Notes: generated from the sequence alone by a model not told the origin. DNA of 64,000 bases from Mytilus californianus (GCF_021869535.1 NW_026262581.1:101325771-101389770), one strand, 5' to 3'. Shown: positions 12,627-23,945, numbered from the stretch's first letter. A program made the numbers and translations.

Positions 12627-13610
12627 GCGCGACCTACATTTGCGCGAATTTGAATATGACAAGCATTACGTTTGCGCGAAAAAATGGTATTACGTTTGCG
12701 CGAATTTACCTGTAATTACCTGAGTTTTTACCTGTGATTTAATCCTAAGAATAACCTGAATTTTACGAGTTTTTTTTAGGAAAATGAGCTATCTCGTTAT
12801 TTGTCTATCATATTTGTTTTTTCGTTTATTGTTTTCTTATTTCTTATATGGATAAATATATTTTAGAGAAGTCTTATTCGTTTATATAAACATTAAAAAG
12901 CACTACGAAGAAAATACAGTAAATATCATGAAAAGGAACAATTAAAACATACATGCATTCATGAATAAAAAACAGTATACATGTGCATGATATCTACGAG
13001 AACCATCTACAAATCAGTCATTGGTACTTGTACCCTAGGGATTTCAGATAACAAATTTCGAAGGACGATTGGAAGCAGTCTTCTTTATGTTGTTACGAAT
13101 TTGCTCTGTTACTAATTTTCATTCATCAATTTCATAGTCCTATTCATTGGTTCCCGTTAGTAACACTTAAATCATTCTTAGTCAGCCCTAATTCTACATT
13201 TGTACATTTTTTATGCATCTCTATGAAATGTCTCCATTTTTCAACATAGTATCTATTAGGAAAGAATATCCATCAAAATTCAGGGACTTTTTTTCCTTTA
13301 TTTTTCTCAGAGATAATAAAGTCCCTCTTGTTAGTGAACTTTCAACTTGTATATGGGTGGAAAATTGATGAGTTCCATTGTCCATCTATAAGTTCAAATT
13401 GATTGCAGTCTTTTTTTATAATTATAGATAAATTTGCTTAGTTTCAGAAATCAATTTTTTTTGTTATAAAAGACAAGGATTTTTTTTTTTTTTTAATTAA
13501 TCCGCGCAAACGTAGTGACTTTTCAACAGGCAAATTTCGCGTGTTTTGTCGCGCAAACGTGGATTTTTTTGCGCAAATGTAGGACGAATTCGCGCAAAGG
13601 TAACGCGCCG
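12627..13610. mobile_element. Foldback-type non-autonomous element FB1 with inverted short-repeat arrays
   Basis: The left end has three copies of an ACATTTGCGCGAA/ACGTTTGCGCGAA unit (about 12637-12715). The right end (about 13503-13605) has the same unit inverted (TTCGCGCAAA, CGCGCAAACGT, GCGCAAATGT). An 8-bp direct repeat GTATATAT flanks the element at 12619-12626 and 13611-13618. Other copies of the surrounding R6 repeat (23896 region; inverse at 19846) have GTATTTAT once at this point, so they represent the empty site. The interior (about 770 bp) is AT-rich with no transposase-like frame, so the element is non-autonomous. The architecture resembles Drosophila FB elements or hAT-like elements with subterminal repeats; the superfamily is not settled. 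Confidence 0.7.
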
Positions 13611-13618
13611 GTATATAT

Positions 13619-15489
13619 ACATCCCGCAAAACCAAACGGATGCTCAACTTTGTCAAGGATTTACCGGCGGTCGGAAGAAAATCAAACATTACAATATTTC
13701 TATTCCTCAGTCACCTTTTGGGACTATGTTGTTAAGAATTTCCTTTGACCAATCTTGTTGGTGAGACATTTCCCAATCAAAACTGATTGAAAACAAACTT
13801 CTTAATTGAAATTTATACACGATTTTCAGCCATCTAATCATCAATGAATGAAAAAAAGATCTTTTGATCAAACTAACCCAGTGTCTGGTAGAAAGGTTGA
13901 CCACGGGAGAGATGGTTGTAATTTTCCTTGAAACGGGGAATGCGTCAAAGAGACAACAACCCGACCAAAGAGCAGAAAACAGCACAAGGTCACCAAGTCT
14001 ATATAAGGACAATAAGGAATCAATTGTGCTTTTACCAATATTTGTTTTCAATGAATTTGATGTATAATTTTGTTACGACTTCTTGTGAAGGTTCATTCAA
14101 CATATGCCAACATTTTAAAATTAAGGTTTGAAATTGTATGAAAAATGTTCGAATAGGTTGAATAAAATATAACAGATTTTGTGATATAAATACATTAACA
14201 CCAAGATGTCATTAAATAAAATTAGATATCCTGCATTTATCATGTTTTTCCATAACATATGGTCAAAGTGCTGAAAGACCCCCTTCTAAATTATTGAAAA
14301 CTATCATTATGCATTGACAATACTACCTTTGTGTAAATTAGATACACCCATTCGGGCTAACGCCCTCAAGGTGTATCTAATGCAAGTAATTATAGGCTAA
14401 TTAAATCAACAACCAGTTTAAATTTAGCGTTTAAGTGTACCCAAAGCTATTTTTATTACATGTACTAAGGAAAATGAAGGTAATTTGATGTGTTGCTGAT
14501 CTCCTACTGAAGGAAAAATGTTTTTTTGAACAAAATGCTGTGAACTTTGTGTGAATTGGTATATTACTAAAACCTCCTGTATTTTCATATGTAGCATAAA
14601 TACTCTGATAAACGGATATATTATTTGTTACGAATATCTCATATTCTGGAAAGTACAATCATCATATCTGACCTTTCCAGATCTGAAAATTTCTGAAGGG
14701 GTCTGACATATGCACGTACATACATGTTATATACATTAAAATAACTATTTTGCGACTCATTCGTCCTTGGCATACTATAATTCTAGATATATATTGGGTT
14801 GACCTCTGGAGCACTTCTTTGAAAAAATATCTATGTGTAACATCTTTTTTAATTATTGCCAATTTCAACATGGTCTTTATTATGTTTCTAAAACGTAGAG
14901 AAATTATAAATTAAAAATAAAACCCTCTAGCTCTGTCACAACTAGTAAAAAGCCAACATGCATATATATTACTACAACAAACGATGGAGCAACTTTGAAA
15001 TTTAATATATATATAGAAGTGAATCAGATTTGGATTACTATCTAGCTCAAGGCTCAGCAACATGTCAACAAGTGAATGCATCTTGTACATAAAGAAATTC
15101 ACAAATAAAAAGTTTTTTTTACTTTATTTTTAGATCATCTTAAGTATGTTATTTCATATTTAAAACGATAAAATTTTGCAAGTATTTAAAAGTGTTGTAT
15201 TGTAATGTTAAAAACTTCTAATAAAAGTCAATGGGTTTAGTCTAATTGGTATTTTTTGTAGATCTTGTAGTGCTGAACTTTTCTGCTGTTATATGTTACA
15301 GTTTCTGTCTAGGTTTCAATATCATTGGCGCATTTTCTTAACTGATTAATCAAAAATTTAATTTAAAAGCATAACTCGTAAATGAGGTTAAATGTCATTC
15401 ATATTGACATTTTGTGAAAATTGCATTACTGATCATCTCTGCTGTTTACATGTTCTATCTATCTATATTTATAGTATTCAAATATATAT
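13619..15489. other. Intergenic with an R1 fragment and a small hairpin
   Basis: The R6 sequence resumes at 13619. An R1 SINE-like fragment occupies about 13925-14005. A perfect stem of about 12 bp (ATTAGATACACC / GGTGTATCTAAT) encloses a 20-base loop at 14338-14381. No exon was recognised; the 114-codon minus-strand frame at 13707-14051 runs through the R1 fragment. Confidence 0.4.
14338..14381. repeat. Perfect short hairpin
   Basis: The arms ATTAGATACACC and GGTGTATCTAAT are exact reverse complements around a GC-richer loop (CATTCGGGCTAACGCCCTCA), which can itself pair GGGC with GCCC. It could be the remnant of a small inverted-repeat transposon. Confidence 0.6.
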
Positions 15490-15905
15490 AGAATAGTGAA
15501 TGAAAACGGGGAATGTGACAAAGAGACAACAACCCGACCAAAGAGCAGAAAACAGTTCAAGGTCACCAATGGGTCTTCAACGCAGCGAGAAAATCCCCCA
15601 CCCGGAGTCGGGCTTTAGCTGCCCCTAAACATGCATATAAGTTCAGCGAAATGGACGCCACACTATTAAAATTCCGAAACATACAAATGAACCAAAATTT
15701 AAAAAAAACAGCACACATAAGACTAACAAATGTTAGAGGTTCCTGACAGGCGCATAAATGCGGCGAGGTTAAACTTGTTTTATGAGATCTCAACCCTTCT
15801 CCTATAGATCCCTATACCTCTAGCCAATGTGGAATAAACAAACACACAGCAATACACACAGTAACACTCAGTTAAAAATAAGTCCGAGTCCAATGTAAGA
15901 ATAGG
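15485..15905 (+). repeat. SINE-like repeat family R1, longest copy
   Basis: Runs from GAATAGTGAATGAAAACGGG through CAAAGAGACAACAACCCGAC, GGGTCTTCAACGCAGCGAG, CCCACCCGGAGTCGGG and the downstream segment (AGGTTCCTGACAGGCGCATA; CTCTAGCCAATGTGGAATAA) to GTCCGAGTCCAATGTAAG. About 420 bp, which gives the minimum family length. Confidence 0.85.
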
Positions 15906-16479
15906 TAACAAACAAAAAAAACTAAGCAAAATGACAATGATAAATATAAATTAACAAACTGAAGGACTTCTAGCAGTTACTGACATACCAGCTACAGACC
16001 TCAATTGAATGATCGAAAGATTATATCTTCATCACACGAAAATTAACCACAATCCCTCTCATTAGGAGTTTAGTATCATGCCGTCATAAATTATACGAGA
16101 ACATAACCCGTATCATGCCAACAACTGGTTTTAGAATACATGTGTTTCTCTTATCACACTGCACGGAGTTTGATACGAAAAGTGATATGTAAAATTCGTT
16201 AACTTGATTGGCTTATCCAGCATTATGAGACGATATTTCCGACATTTTCATTGGTTATTCGTAATTGACGACATGTGTGACTTCTCCACTTTTCCCCTGA
16301 AAATCTTCTTTTTGTCAAATTTTATTACTTTCTGAAGCGTACAAAAAGTTTTAAAATGTCTGATGTTAAAGTTTGACGCCGGAACAGGATATATGACGTC
16401 ATACTGGTATGTGCAAAAGACTAGGTTTAGGTTTCGCAGAATTTGTTATTTACACAATTAGTGTTGACCATAAAATATG
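15906..16479. other. Intergenic, nothing recognised
   Basis: No exon or known repeat was identified. The sequence leads into the palindromic element at 16480. Confidence 0.3.
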
Positions 16480-17424
16480 TAGGTTTCTCTCATTTTCATG
16501 CTTTTTCACATTTCTCGATCGGTGTGAGAAAAATATTTCTCATCTCCAGAGAAAACTTTGTTCTCGGCAAATGATTGGTCGAAATTTAATTATGACGTCA
16601 AATTTTCTTGATTTCTTCTGAACTTCATATCGTGATGTCATGAAAAAAAGGCGACCATGCCTGATGACATCACATATAAAGAACACAACTTTCTGCAAAT
16701 CTTTGAAAAGGAAGGATAAACTTTGTTTAGATATCGTCTAAAAATCATTAGAAAACAGAGTCCAATACTATAACTCGTGTATTACGATATTTCTCCACTC
16801 TCAATAGTTAAATTTTAATTATTTATAAAACTCGACAAGCCTCGCCATTTAAATATTAAAATTTAACTGTCTCGAGTGGAGAAGGAATCTATATGTAAAA
16901 ACGCGTGAGAATTTGATATCGCTTGAAGGCTCGTTCATTATTACATTGAATATTAAATAACTCGAGTTGATATATATAGATTTCACCACTGCAACAAGTG
17001 TGTTACGATATTTCTCCACTCCAGACAGTTGAATTTAAATATCTAAAGCGCGAGGCTTGCCGAGCTTTTTAAATAATTAAAATTTAACTGTTGAGAGTGG
17101 AGAAATATCGTGATACACGAGTTATAGTGGTGGAATCTGTTTCTCTAATGATTTTTATCCTTCCTTTTCAAAGATTTGCAGAAAGTTGTGTTCTTTATAT
17201 GTGACGTCATCAGGCATTGTCGCCTTTTTTCATGACGTCACAATAGGAAATTCAGAAGAAACCAAGAAAAGTTGACGTCATAGCTTAATTTCGACCAATC
17301 ATTTGCCGAGAACAGATATTTCACTAGTGAGGAGAAATATTTTTCTCACACCGATCAAGAAATGTGTAAATAGCACAAAAATTAGAGAACAAGCGATATC
17401 CAATTCTCACTCGTTATGAAACCT
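16480..17424. mobile_element. Long inverted-repeat (foldback) element with nested palindromes
   Basis: The two halves are imperfect reverse complements. AATGATTGGTCGAAATT, TTTCTGCAAATCTTTGAAAA, GAACACAACTTTCTGCAAAT and ACATTTCTCGATCGGTGTGA in the left arm recur inverted in the right arm. Each arm also contains its own palindrome (about 16785-16880 and 17005-17115) built on TCTCCACTC...AGTTAAATTTTAATTATTTA and its inverse, with the self-complementary-like centre CGACAAGCCTCGCC / GCGAGGCTTGCCGAGC. About 115 bp between them is unique. No coding frame is present, so this is a MITE-like or foldback transposon copy. Confidence 0.8.
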
Positions 17425-17539
17425 ATAATTATTTCCGAAGCAAAGACCTCATGAGTGGATTTATGTTAATTCCAAAAATGCCATCTTAAATGACTTGACA
17501 ACAGTATTGTAACTATATCCCTTGTAAGTAAGTCTGTTT

Positions 17540-18295
17540 AAAAGTTTGGTTAGCTTTTGAGGTGAATGATGACATTTTTGTGCTTTGTATAGAATATTAC
17601 CATAAATGATGGAATGTGAAATACCTGAACGTATAATATGTCTGCACTTTGTTTTATATTTACGAATGATGTCCTTGTACCGATGATAAAATTTAGTAAA
17701 AGTTTTGACAAGTTTTGATATCGAAAACCCTGGTGTAACAATTTTTCAGTAATACAGAGATTTCTTCCGTTAAAATCAAATACGATGTTACATACACGAG
17801 CGAATCAAACAAGTTGAGATGTATAAACACTATACGATCGTGCCAAGGCAACGACACCATCTTAAAACGAATACTTAACAATAGGAAATGAAAAATCATC
17901 TCTTTTCTCGTAAATTTTAGTGTTATGCTTGCCGTTAGAGATCAAGATATCAAGATCCAGAAAAGGGCAATGTTCATCGTTAGTATTAGCTTAATTTAAA
18001 GTGAGTTCAACAGTATAAATCTATTTAGTATACATACTGAAATAGTCACTAATGAGAGAGCCAAAATATCTTCAAATATCTTAAAGTGTTATTAAATTTT
18101 TGTGTCAAATGTTGTTTTGATGAGTGTTTGCTGATTGTAGACATACATTGTGATTCGTAACAATACACAAACAGATCTTTAATAAATGGTGCACAGTAAG
18201 TCCCTATTAGAATTCCGATAATTTGGCGATTTACGGAATCTCCATAGCGAAAAAAAATGTTATCTAGTAAAAATTCAAATGCAGTTATCATATAA
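17540..18295 (-). pseudogene. Decayed Penelope-like reverse transcriptase fragment (PLE-3)
   Basis: Minus-strand frames read as broken reverse transcriptase: FEFLLDNIFFRYGDSVNRQI then GILIGTYCAPFIKDLFVYCY (equivalent to the GIPMGTNCAPLLADLF box of the copy at 21124). Closer to 17540 the frames read LHQGFRYQNLSKLL, which I match to the thumb region of the same element class. Stops and frameshifts are frequent and the YIDD box is lost. It is an old non-functional copy. Confidence 0.65.
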
Positions 18296-18339
18296 AAGGA
18301 GGTTAAATTGACATAGTTCTTTTGTTTGTTGTTACTAAA

Positions 18340-18900
18340 AGATGGCCTGAAAAAAACGAAAACAACACGTTCAATAATTTCATGCGTCCGAAGCGCTTTT
18401 CTGGATTTACCTTCATCAGGAACGCTCCAAGCAAAACATTTGAAAGCCGAGGATGTATAAGAAACGAAACATTTGAAGAGCTATATGACAAAAAAATACC
18501 AAAAAAATAGTCAAATCCATCTAAGGTCAACTTTGACTGAGGGGGTTTAAACCTTAGTTTCTTTATAATTTCAAAATTTATAAACGGACAATTTTAGAAA
18601 GGTTTGTTATTAATCATGCCAGTCTACTGAGCTGATGATACCCTCGGGGACTGATAGTCCACCAGCAGAGGTATCGACCCAGTGCTGTAAAAATTGAAAA
18701 CAACACGTTAAATAATTTCATGCGTCCGAAGTGCTTTTCTGGATTTACCTTCATCAGGAACGCTCATAGCCGAATATTTGAAAGCCGATGATGTTTAAGA
18801 ACCGAAACAGTTGAAGAGCTACATGACAAAAAAATACCTAAAAAATAGCCAAATCCATCTAAGGTCAACTTTGCCTGAGGGAGTTGAAACCTTAGTTTCT
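18340..18900 (+). repeat. Two tandem copies of repeat R4
   Basis: A unit of about 190 bp occurs twice (about 18355-18547 and 18696-18890). Shared parts include AACAACACGTT, AATAATTTCATGCGTCCGAA, CTTTTCTGGATTTACCTTCA, TCAGGAACGCTC and AAATCCATCTAAGGTCAACT. The spacer carries ATACCCTCGGGGACTGATAG, the inverse of the R5 segment. The copies differ at scattered positions, so the duplication is not recent. Confidence 0.8.
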
Positions 18901-20893
18901 CTATATTTCTCTGAAAGAGGATGAACATTTATATTCACATTCTGACTTTTTAAATGCCCATTAAATTAGGTGTGTGAATTTTTTCTTCATGAAATTATGA
19001 GGCAAAGTGGTATATAGGGTAGAAAAATTAAAACTTTTAACAGATTCGAAAGCACCAACATGACCATGCATTTCATCAAGTACTTCCAACGAATTTTTGA
19101 AACTCAAAAAGTAATTAATTAATTCCACCATTTTCGTAGACCTTATAGGGTTTTTTTATTGTACCAAGTGTACTTAAAAGGAGAATAGACTGGAACAATG
19201 GCTTGAAGACGAAAACAATCTATATTTGTAAGGTGCTTTGTGCAGCTTCTGAAGCCAGTACATAGTTGGAACTTTCATGTTAATCGGTTCTGCTGGTAAA
19301 AATATATATAATATACATATACGTTGTTTTCAATATTGACTTGTTTATAATATACATATATATATATTTCCATATATATGCAAGAATACTTAAATCGGTA
19401 AAAAAAAATATCATTTAGAGGCAATAACTTTTACAAGTAGTCAATTGATGATTTCAGTGTTTCCGCAATTTAATAGAAATTGTATTGCTAATAATTATGG
19501 CTGTTTATAGATTCTGTCTACCTATGATACTTACAACGCATTTTTTTTTGTCAAAAAAGACATAATTGTTTAAAAATAACCATTTAAGGGCAATTAACAG
19601 GTTAGCCAAATTGAACGTAAAATGATTTTGTTTTGTTTTTGTCACTCCTTTAACGATCCCATCGTTTTAGCATTAAATGTAGAAAAACTGAAGTTAAAGA
19701 ATATGTTTAATGGTATTTCTTCTACTTCCTACTTAACTTCAAAAATGACTCGGGTTTAGAAATATCACAGTTACCTGCATTTATCTCGCCCGGAAGTAAG
19801 GCCAATGCTCAGAGGTCCATTTGGCTGCACGGGATGTATAAATACGCAGCCACGTCCGGTTGGAATAGGAACGTAATTCTGATGCCTTATGCAGGGGGAC
19901 TACCACGACACTCCGTACGTTAAAGAATCATTGTTAAAACTTTTTAATAGGTGGATATAATTTTTATCCTACCCACCATTCTATATTTTTTTTCAATTGG
20001 AACCAAATATTTTGCCATCCATTCTTATTGACCAACTTTACAGCACATAAAAACTCTATGTTTTGATTAATTTGTCTCTTCCTGAAAAGTTATATGATAT
20101 TATCTATTGGACGTAAATCAAGCATCAGCTTGTGAAAGGTACGTTCCAAATTAGTCCAGGTGTCTAGATTAACTATGTTCAACTAAGTGGGATTGCAGGG
20201 ACTTACTAGACATGTCATCAGTCATTATGATGAAGGTAAATCCAGAAAAGCGCTTCGGATGCATGAAATTTATAACGTGTTGTTTTATTCATTACTATTT
20301 AAAAAAAGATCTAAGCAGTTTCTAATCATGACCAAAATCTAATATTGAGCATATGTAAAAATAAAAATACATGTATGATTAATCTGGCATCGCTTTATAA
20401 AGGAGTTTGGTTAATAATTGATTATTGTGGTACTTAACTTCTAATGGCAAACATCACATACATATTCAGGACGAGACAAATTAAACAGCACTGCATTGAA
20501 AAACACAGCTGTGGGGTAATATCAACAAATTATGAATTATATATGGCAAAGCAATCTAAAAAAAACTATCATAAATTGCCCAAATTGACTCTTTGAAAGA
20601 CAAAATAATTCAAAAAGCAATGACCTTTTAGGAGCACATAAATGTAACAGTGAATTTGTAAAATCGCTGAAAAAATATTGAAATTTTGTAAGATCACTAG
20701 CAGTTTAAGTGGGTTTTTTTTTAAATTAATGAAACTATTCGGTATTTTATAAAACTACTAAAATTATTGCTTATGGTTTTGAAAAGTCACTTATTAGGTG
20801 TATCAGAAATATATTTTTTGTAATATAGAAAACAGCTTTAAACTATTTTTTAACAGACATTAGCAATTACATCTATTTGACAGTGATCATGAG
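18901..20893. other. Intergenic with R6 and R4 fragments
   Basis: An inverted R6 fragment lies at about 19790-19915 (GGGATGTATAAATACGCAGC, CACGTCCGGTTGGAATAGG). An inverted R4 fragment lies at about 20215-20290 (GATGAAGGTAAATCCAGAAA). Alternating TA-rich sequence is at 19300-19380. No gene was seen. Confidence 0.45.
19790..19915 (-). repeat. Repeat family R6, inverted fragment (empty site for FB1)
   Basis: Read on the minus strand it gives GGACGTGGCTGCGTATTTAT directly followed by ACATCCC. This is the uninterrupted version of the junction that FB1 splits at 12618/13619. Confidence 0.7.
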
Positions 20894-22243
20894 TAAAAGA
20901 GAGGCGAAAGATACCAAAGGGACATTCAAACTCACAAGTTCGAGTGAAAAATTAACTGACAACGCCATGGCTAAGTTTCTCATGGAATTTAGTTTAACAA
21001 TTGTGTCCAGGGATTTGATCTAGCATCAAACGTGGCCGTTTTTACTAAAATTTATAACATAGATGTACCAATATTTTTTTTGACTATTGTATTTGAAACC
21101 GAAGCAGTTGGAGCAATACTGACATGGGTAAAATGATTAACAGGTCAACTTCTATCTCTATTGGCGAACGTAGATACAAGTATCTTGTCTTGGGGAGGGA
21201 TAAATCCTACTTTGTAAAGAATCACTCTGATTCAAACAAAAAATTCTCTGAAACTGACATTATCAAGATGCTTGATTTCTTGATTGACAACATATTTGTT
21301 ACGTTTGGAGGACGTGTTTTTCAACAGACTGTCGGAATTCCAATGGGAACCAATTGTGCACCTCTTCTTGCCGACTTGTTTCTTTATTATTATGAGGCTG
21401 ACTTCATACAGGAACTTCTTAGGAAGAAAGATAAGAAGTTAGCAATATCCTTTTACTTTACGTTCCGCTATATAGATGATGTTCTCTCACTAAATAATAC
21501 AAAATTTGGTGACTATGTTGAACGAATCTGTCCCATCGAACTAGAGATAAAGGATACTACAGATACAGTGAAGTCTGCCTCATATCTTGACTTACATCTA
21601 GAAATTGACAATGAGGGTCGGTTGAAAACAAAACTTTACGACAAAAGAGATGATTTCAGCTTCCCAATTTTGATCTTTCCATTTCTATGTAGCAACATTC
21701 CAGCAGCGCCTGCATACGGAGTATATATCTCCCAATTGATACGATATTCCCGGGCTTGTATTTCCTATCATGATTTCCTTGATAGAGGATTGCTGCTCAC
21801 AAGGAAGCTATTAAACCAAGAATTCCAAATGGTGAAGTTTAAATCATCCCTTCGTAAATTTTACGGACGCCATCACAAGATGGTTGACCGTTATGGAATA
21901 ACCGTTTCACAGATGATATCGGATATGTTCCTTATGTCGTAACTACAATACCCTTCCCTTTTCACGAATGTGACCTACCGAATTAGACTATTTACCGGAT
22001 TTGTGATAACATACGCAACACGACGGGTGCCACATGTGGAGCAGGATCTGCTTACCCTTCCGGAGCACCTGAGATCACCCCCAGTTTTTGGTGGGGTTCG
22101 TGTTGCTTAGTCTTTAGTTTTCTATGTTGTGTCATCTGTACTATTATTTGTCTGTTTGTCTTTTATTTTTGGCCATGGCGTTGTCAATTTGTTTTCGATC
22201 TGTGAGTTTGACTGTCCCTCTGGTATCTTTCGTCCCTCTTTTG
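20894..22243 (+). mobile_element. 5'-truncated Penelope-like element (PLE-1) bounded by inverted terminal copies
   Basis: The coding part (21124-21942) is followed by a 3' untranslated part of about 300 bp ending in GGCCATGGCGTTGTCAATTT ... GGTATCTTTCGTCCCTCTTTT (22171-22243). The left boundary (20894-20973) holds the same 75-80 bases inverted: AAAAGAGAGGCGAAAGATACC ... GACAACGCCATGG. Terminal repeats in inverted orientation next to 5' truncation are known for Penelope-like elements and support the class assignment. The same 3' end recurs alone at 46560, 50110, 52285 and 56724. Confidence 0.7.
21124..21942 (+). CDS. Penelope-like reverse transcriptase, partial (retroelement)
   Basis: A 272-codon open frame holding the middle and C-terminal part of a reverse transcriptase. 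It has the GIPMGTNCAPLLADLF box (residues about 71-86), the catalytic FRYIDDVLS box (YIDD at 116-119), then SYLDLHLEID and a thumb-like region with AYGVYISQLIRYSRA. The upstream fingers/palm region carrying the first catalytic Asp, and any GIY-YIG endonuclease, are missing. The copy is therefore truncated and not autonomous even though its frame is intact. It would copy element RNA into DNA at a target-site break if complete. The ATG used is the first in frame; in a full element the frame would extend upstream. An intact frame suggests fairly recent insertion. Class assignment rests on my memory of similar mussel sequences. Confidence 0.7.
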   Translation: MGKMINRSTSISIGERRYKYLVLGRDKSYFVKNHSDSNKKFSETDIIKMLDFLIDNIFVTFGGRVFQQTVGIPMGTNCAPLLADLFLYYYEADFIQELLRKKDKKLAISFYFTFRYIDDVLSLNNTKFGDYVERICPIELEIKDTTDTVKSASYLDLHLEIDNEGRLKTKLYDKRDDFSFPILIFPFLCSNIPAAPAYGVYISQLIRYSRACISYHDFLDRGLLLTRKLLNQEFQMVKFKSSLRKFYGRHHKMVDRYGITVSQMISDMFLMS

Positions 22244-23380
22244 GAATATTCGGAAAAACCGGACAACCCGTTTTGGAGTTATTGCCCCTGAAATGTCGAA
22301 GATTTTGGTTATCATCTTGAAAACTATAACAGATAGAGAGAAAATTTGAACGTAAAAATTACCATAACAATAAGATCTACAAATAAGTCAACATGGCAGA
22401 AATAGTCAATTGACCCCTAGTATTAGTAATTGCATTTCAACGATTGTTACCATTTTTGCATTTTTTTCGAAAATAGAAAGAATCTTTCAAAAGTAAAAAT
22501 GGTCCGCAAAATAAGATTGCAAATTAGTCAACGAGTCCGAAATCGTGAATTGAACCATTAAAGGGGTTTTTGCCCATGAAAAACGGTTTTACCTATTTTT
22601 GCGTCTTTTGTTGTTGCAGAAACTGTATTAGACAGAAAGAAAATCAAAATCGAAAATCGAAAATGTTCAGCGAAATAAGATCTATAAATAAGTCAACATT
22701 GCTGAAATCGACAATTGACTACATATAGGAGTTATTAGAAATAATCTGTACCATTTTTGCTTTTTTTGGCAGAAACCGTAGTAGATAGAGAGAAATTGTA
22801 ATTAGCAAAGATGTTAATTACGCACAATTAGATCACATAGCCGAAATGGTCAACTGACTCCTTAAAGGAATTATTGCCCCTAAAAGACAGTTTTCTACCT
22901 AACTTAGGATTTTTTTTGTAGAAACTATGATCGACAAAAAGCAACAATGTATGTTCAGCAAAATAAGATCTACAAATAAGTCAACATTGTTGAAATCATC
23001 AATTTACCCTTAGAGAGGTTTTTGCGTATTTGGCAGTAACTATTATAGATAAAGAGGAACAATAAATAGAAATAAATGTTCATCACAATAAGATCTTCAA
23101 TAAGTCTTTATGCGAAATTGTCAACCGACTCCTTATAGCAGCTATTTCCCTTAAGTAATGACTTTTACCATTTTTTGTGATAAGTTATAGTGGAGAAACA
23201 TTAAACACGATAAGCAAAACAAGATCAACAAGTAAGTCAACATGGTCGAACTGTCAGACTTTTATAGAAAGATATAAACTGTAAACAGTAAAAATTATCA
23301 TAAATATGATCGATACAAGATCTACAAAAATGCCACTAAAATAAAATAAGATTAACAAATTAGCAATCATGATTGATTGC
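22244..23380. repeat. Degenerate tandem array, unit about 150 bp
   Basis: The phrase AAGATCTACAAATAAGTCAAC or variants recurs near 22370, 22512, 22676, 22965, 23090, 23221 and 23347. It alternates with GTCAATTGAC/ATTGACTC and TTATTGCCCCT(G/A)AAA phrases and with TTTTTACCATTTTTGC. Spacing is about 125-165 bp and units are diverged. The array starts where PLE-1 ends. Confidence 0.7.
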
Positions 23381-23599
23381 AATAAAAGTAAAATAAATAT
23401 CAACATAGCATATTTTACCAGGTGAGCTATTCAGGCTCCTTGGTGCCTCTTGCTTGTTAAATATAATCCTCTCCAGAATATCCAAATTTCAAAAAACCTT
23501 GTCAAACACAAGTTCCGTTTGTAAGACACATAACGAATGAATAACGAATAGAAGATTGTTTGACTTCTTGACAAAAAGATATGATTTGTGTGTTTGTGG

Positions 23600-23945
23600 T
23601 TTGGTTTAACGTCTAGTTGTTATTATGTTATGCATTCTGTGGACGAGATCAAATTAACAATAATTCCAATAAGTAGGTTTCGAAATATGGGTTGACCTGG
23701 TTGAAGGGCAGGAGATTCAGACTACTACTAGACTAAAACATTTGGTATGTTAATAATAGGACAGAAAGTTTACCTTGCAACAGACCACCTACGAACTCTT
23801 GAAAGAGTTGTTGCAAAGGTACTTCAACGTGCAGAGAGCGTGGCACTCTCCCTACGCTAGACATCGGATTTTTCGTCCTCATTCCGATCTGACGTGGCTG
23901 CGTATTTATACATCCCACTCAGTAAAACGGCGCTCTCTTTAACAT
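23600..23945 (+). repeat. Repeat family R6, longest uninterrupted copy
   Basis: Starts with TTAACGTCTAG and GTGGACGAGATCAAATTAAC, continues with ACGTGCAGAGAGCGTGGCAC, and ends with GCTGCGTATTTATACATCCC. It is related to 12480, 19790 (inverted) and 40005. Confidence 0.7.

Noticed and set aside
13707-14051. 114-codon minus-strand frame
   Set aside because: Runs through an R1 fragment and AT-rich flank; no conserved motif or splice support.
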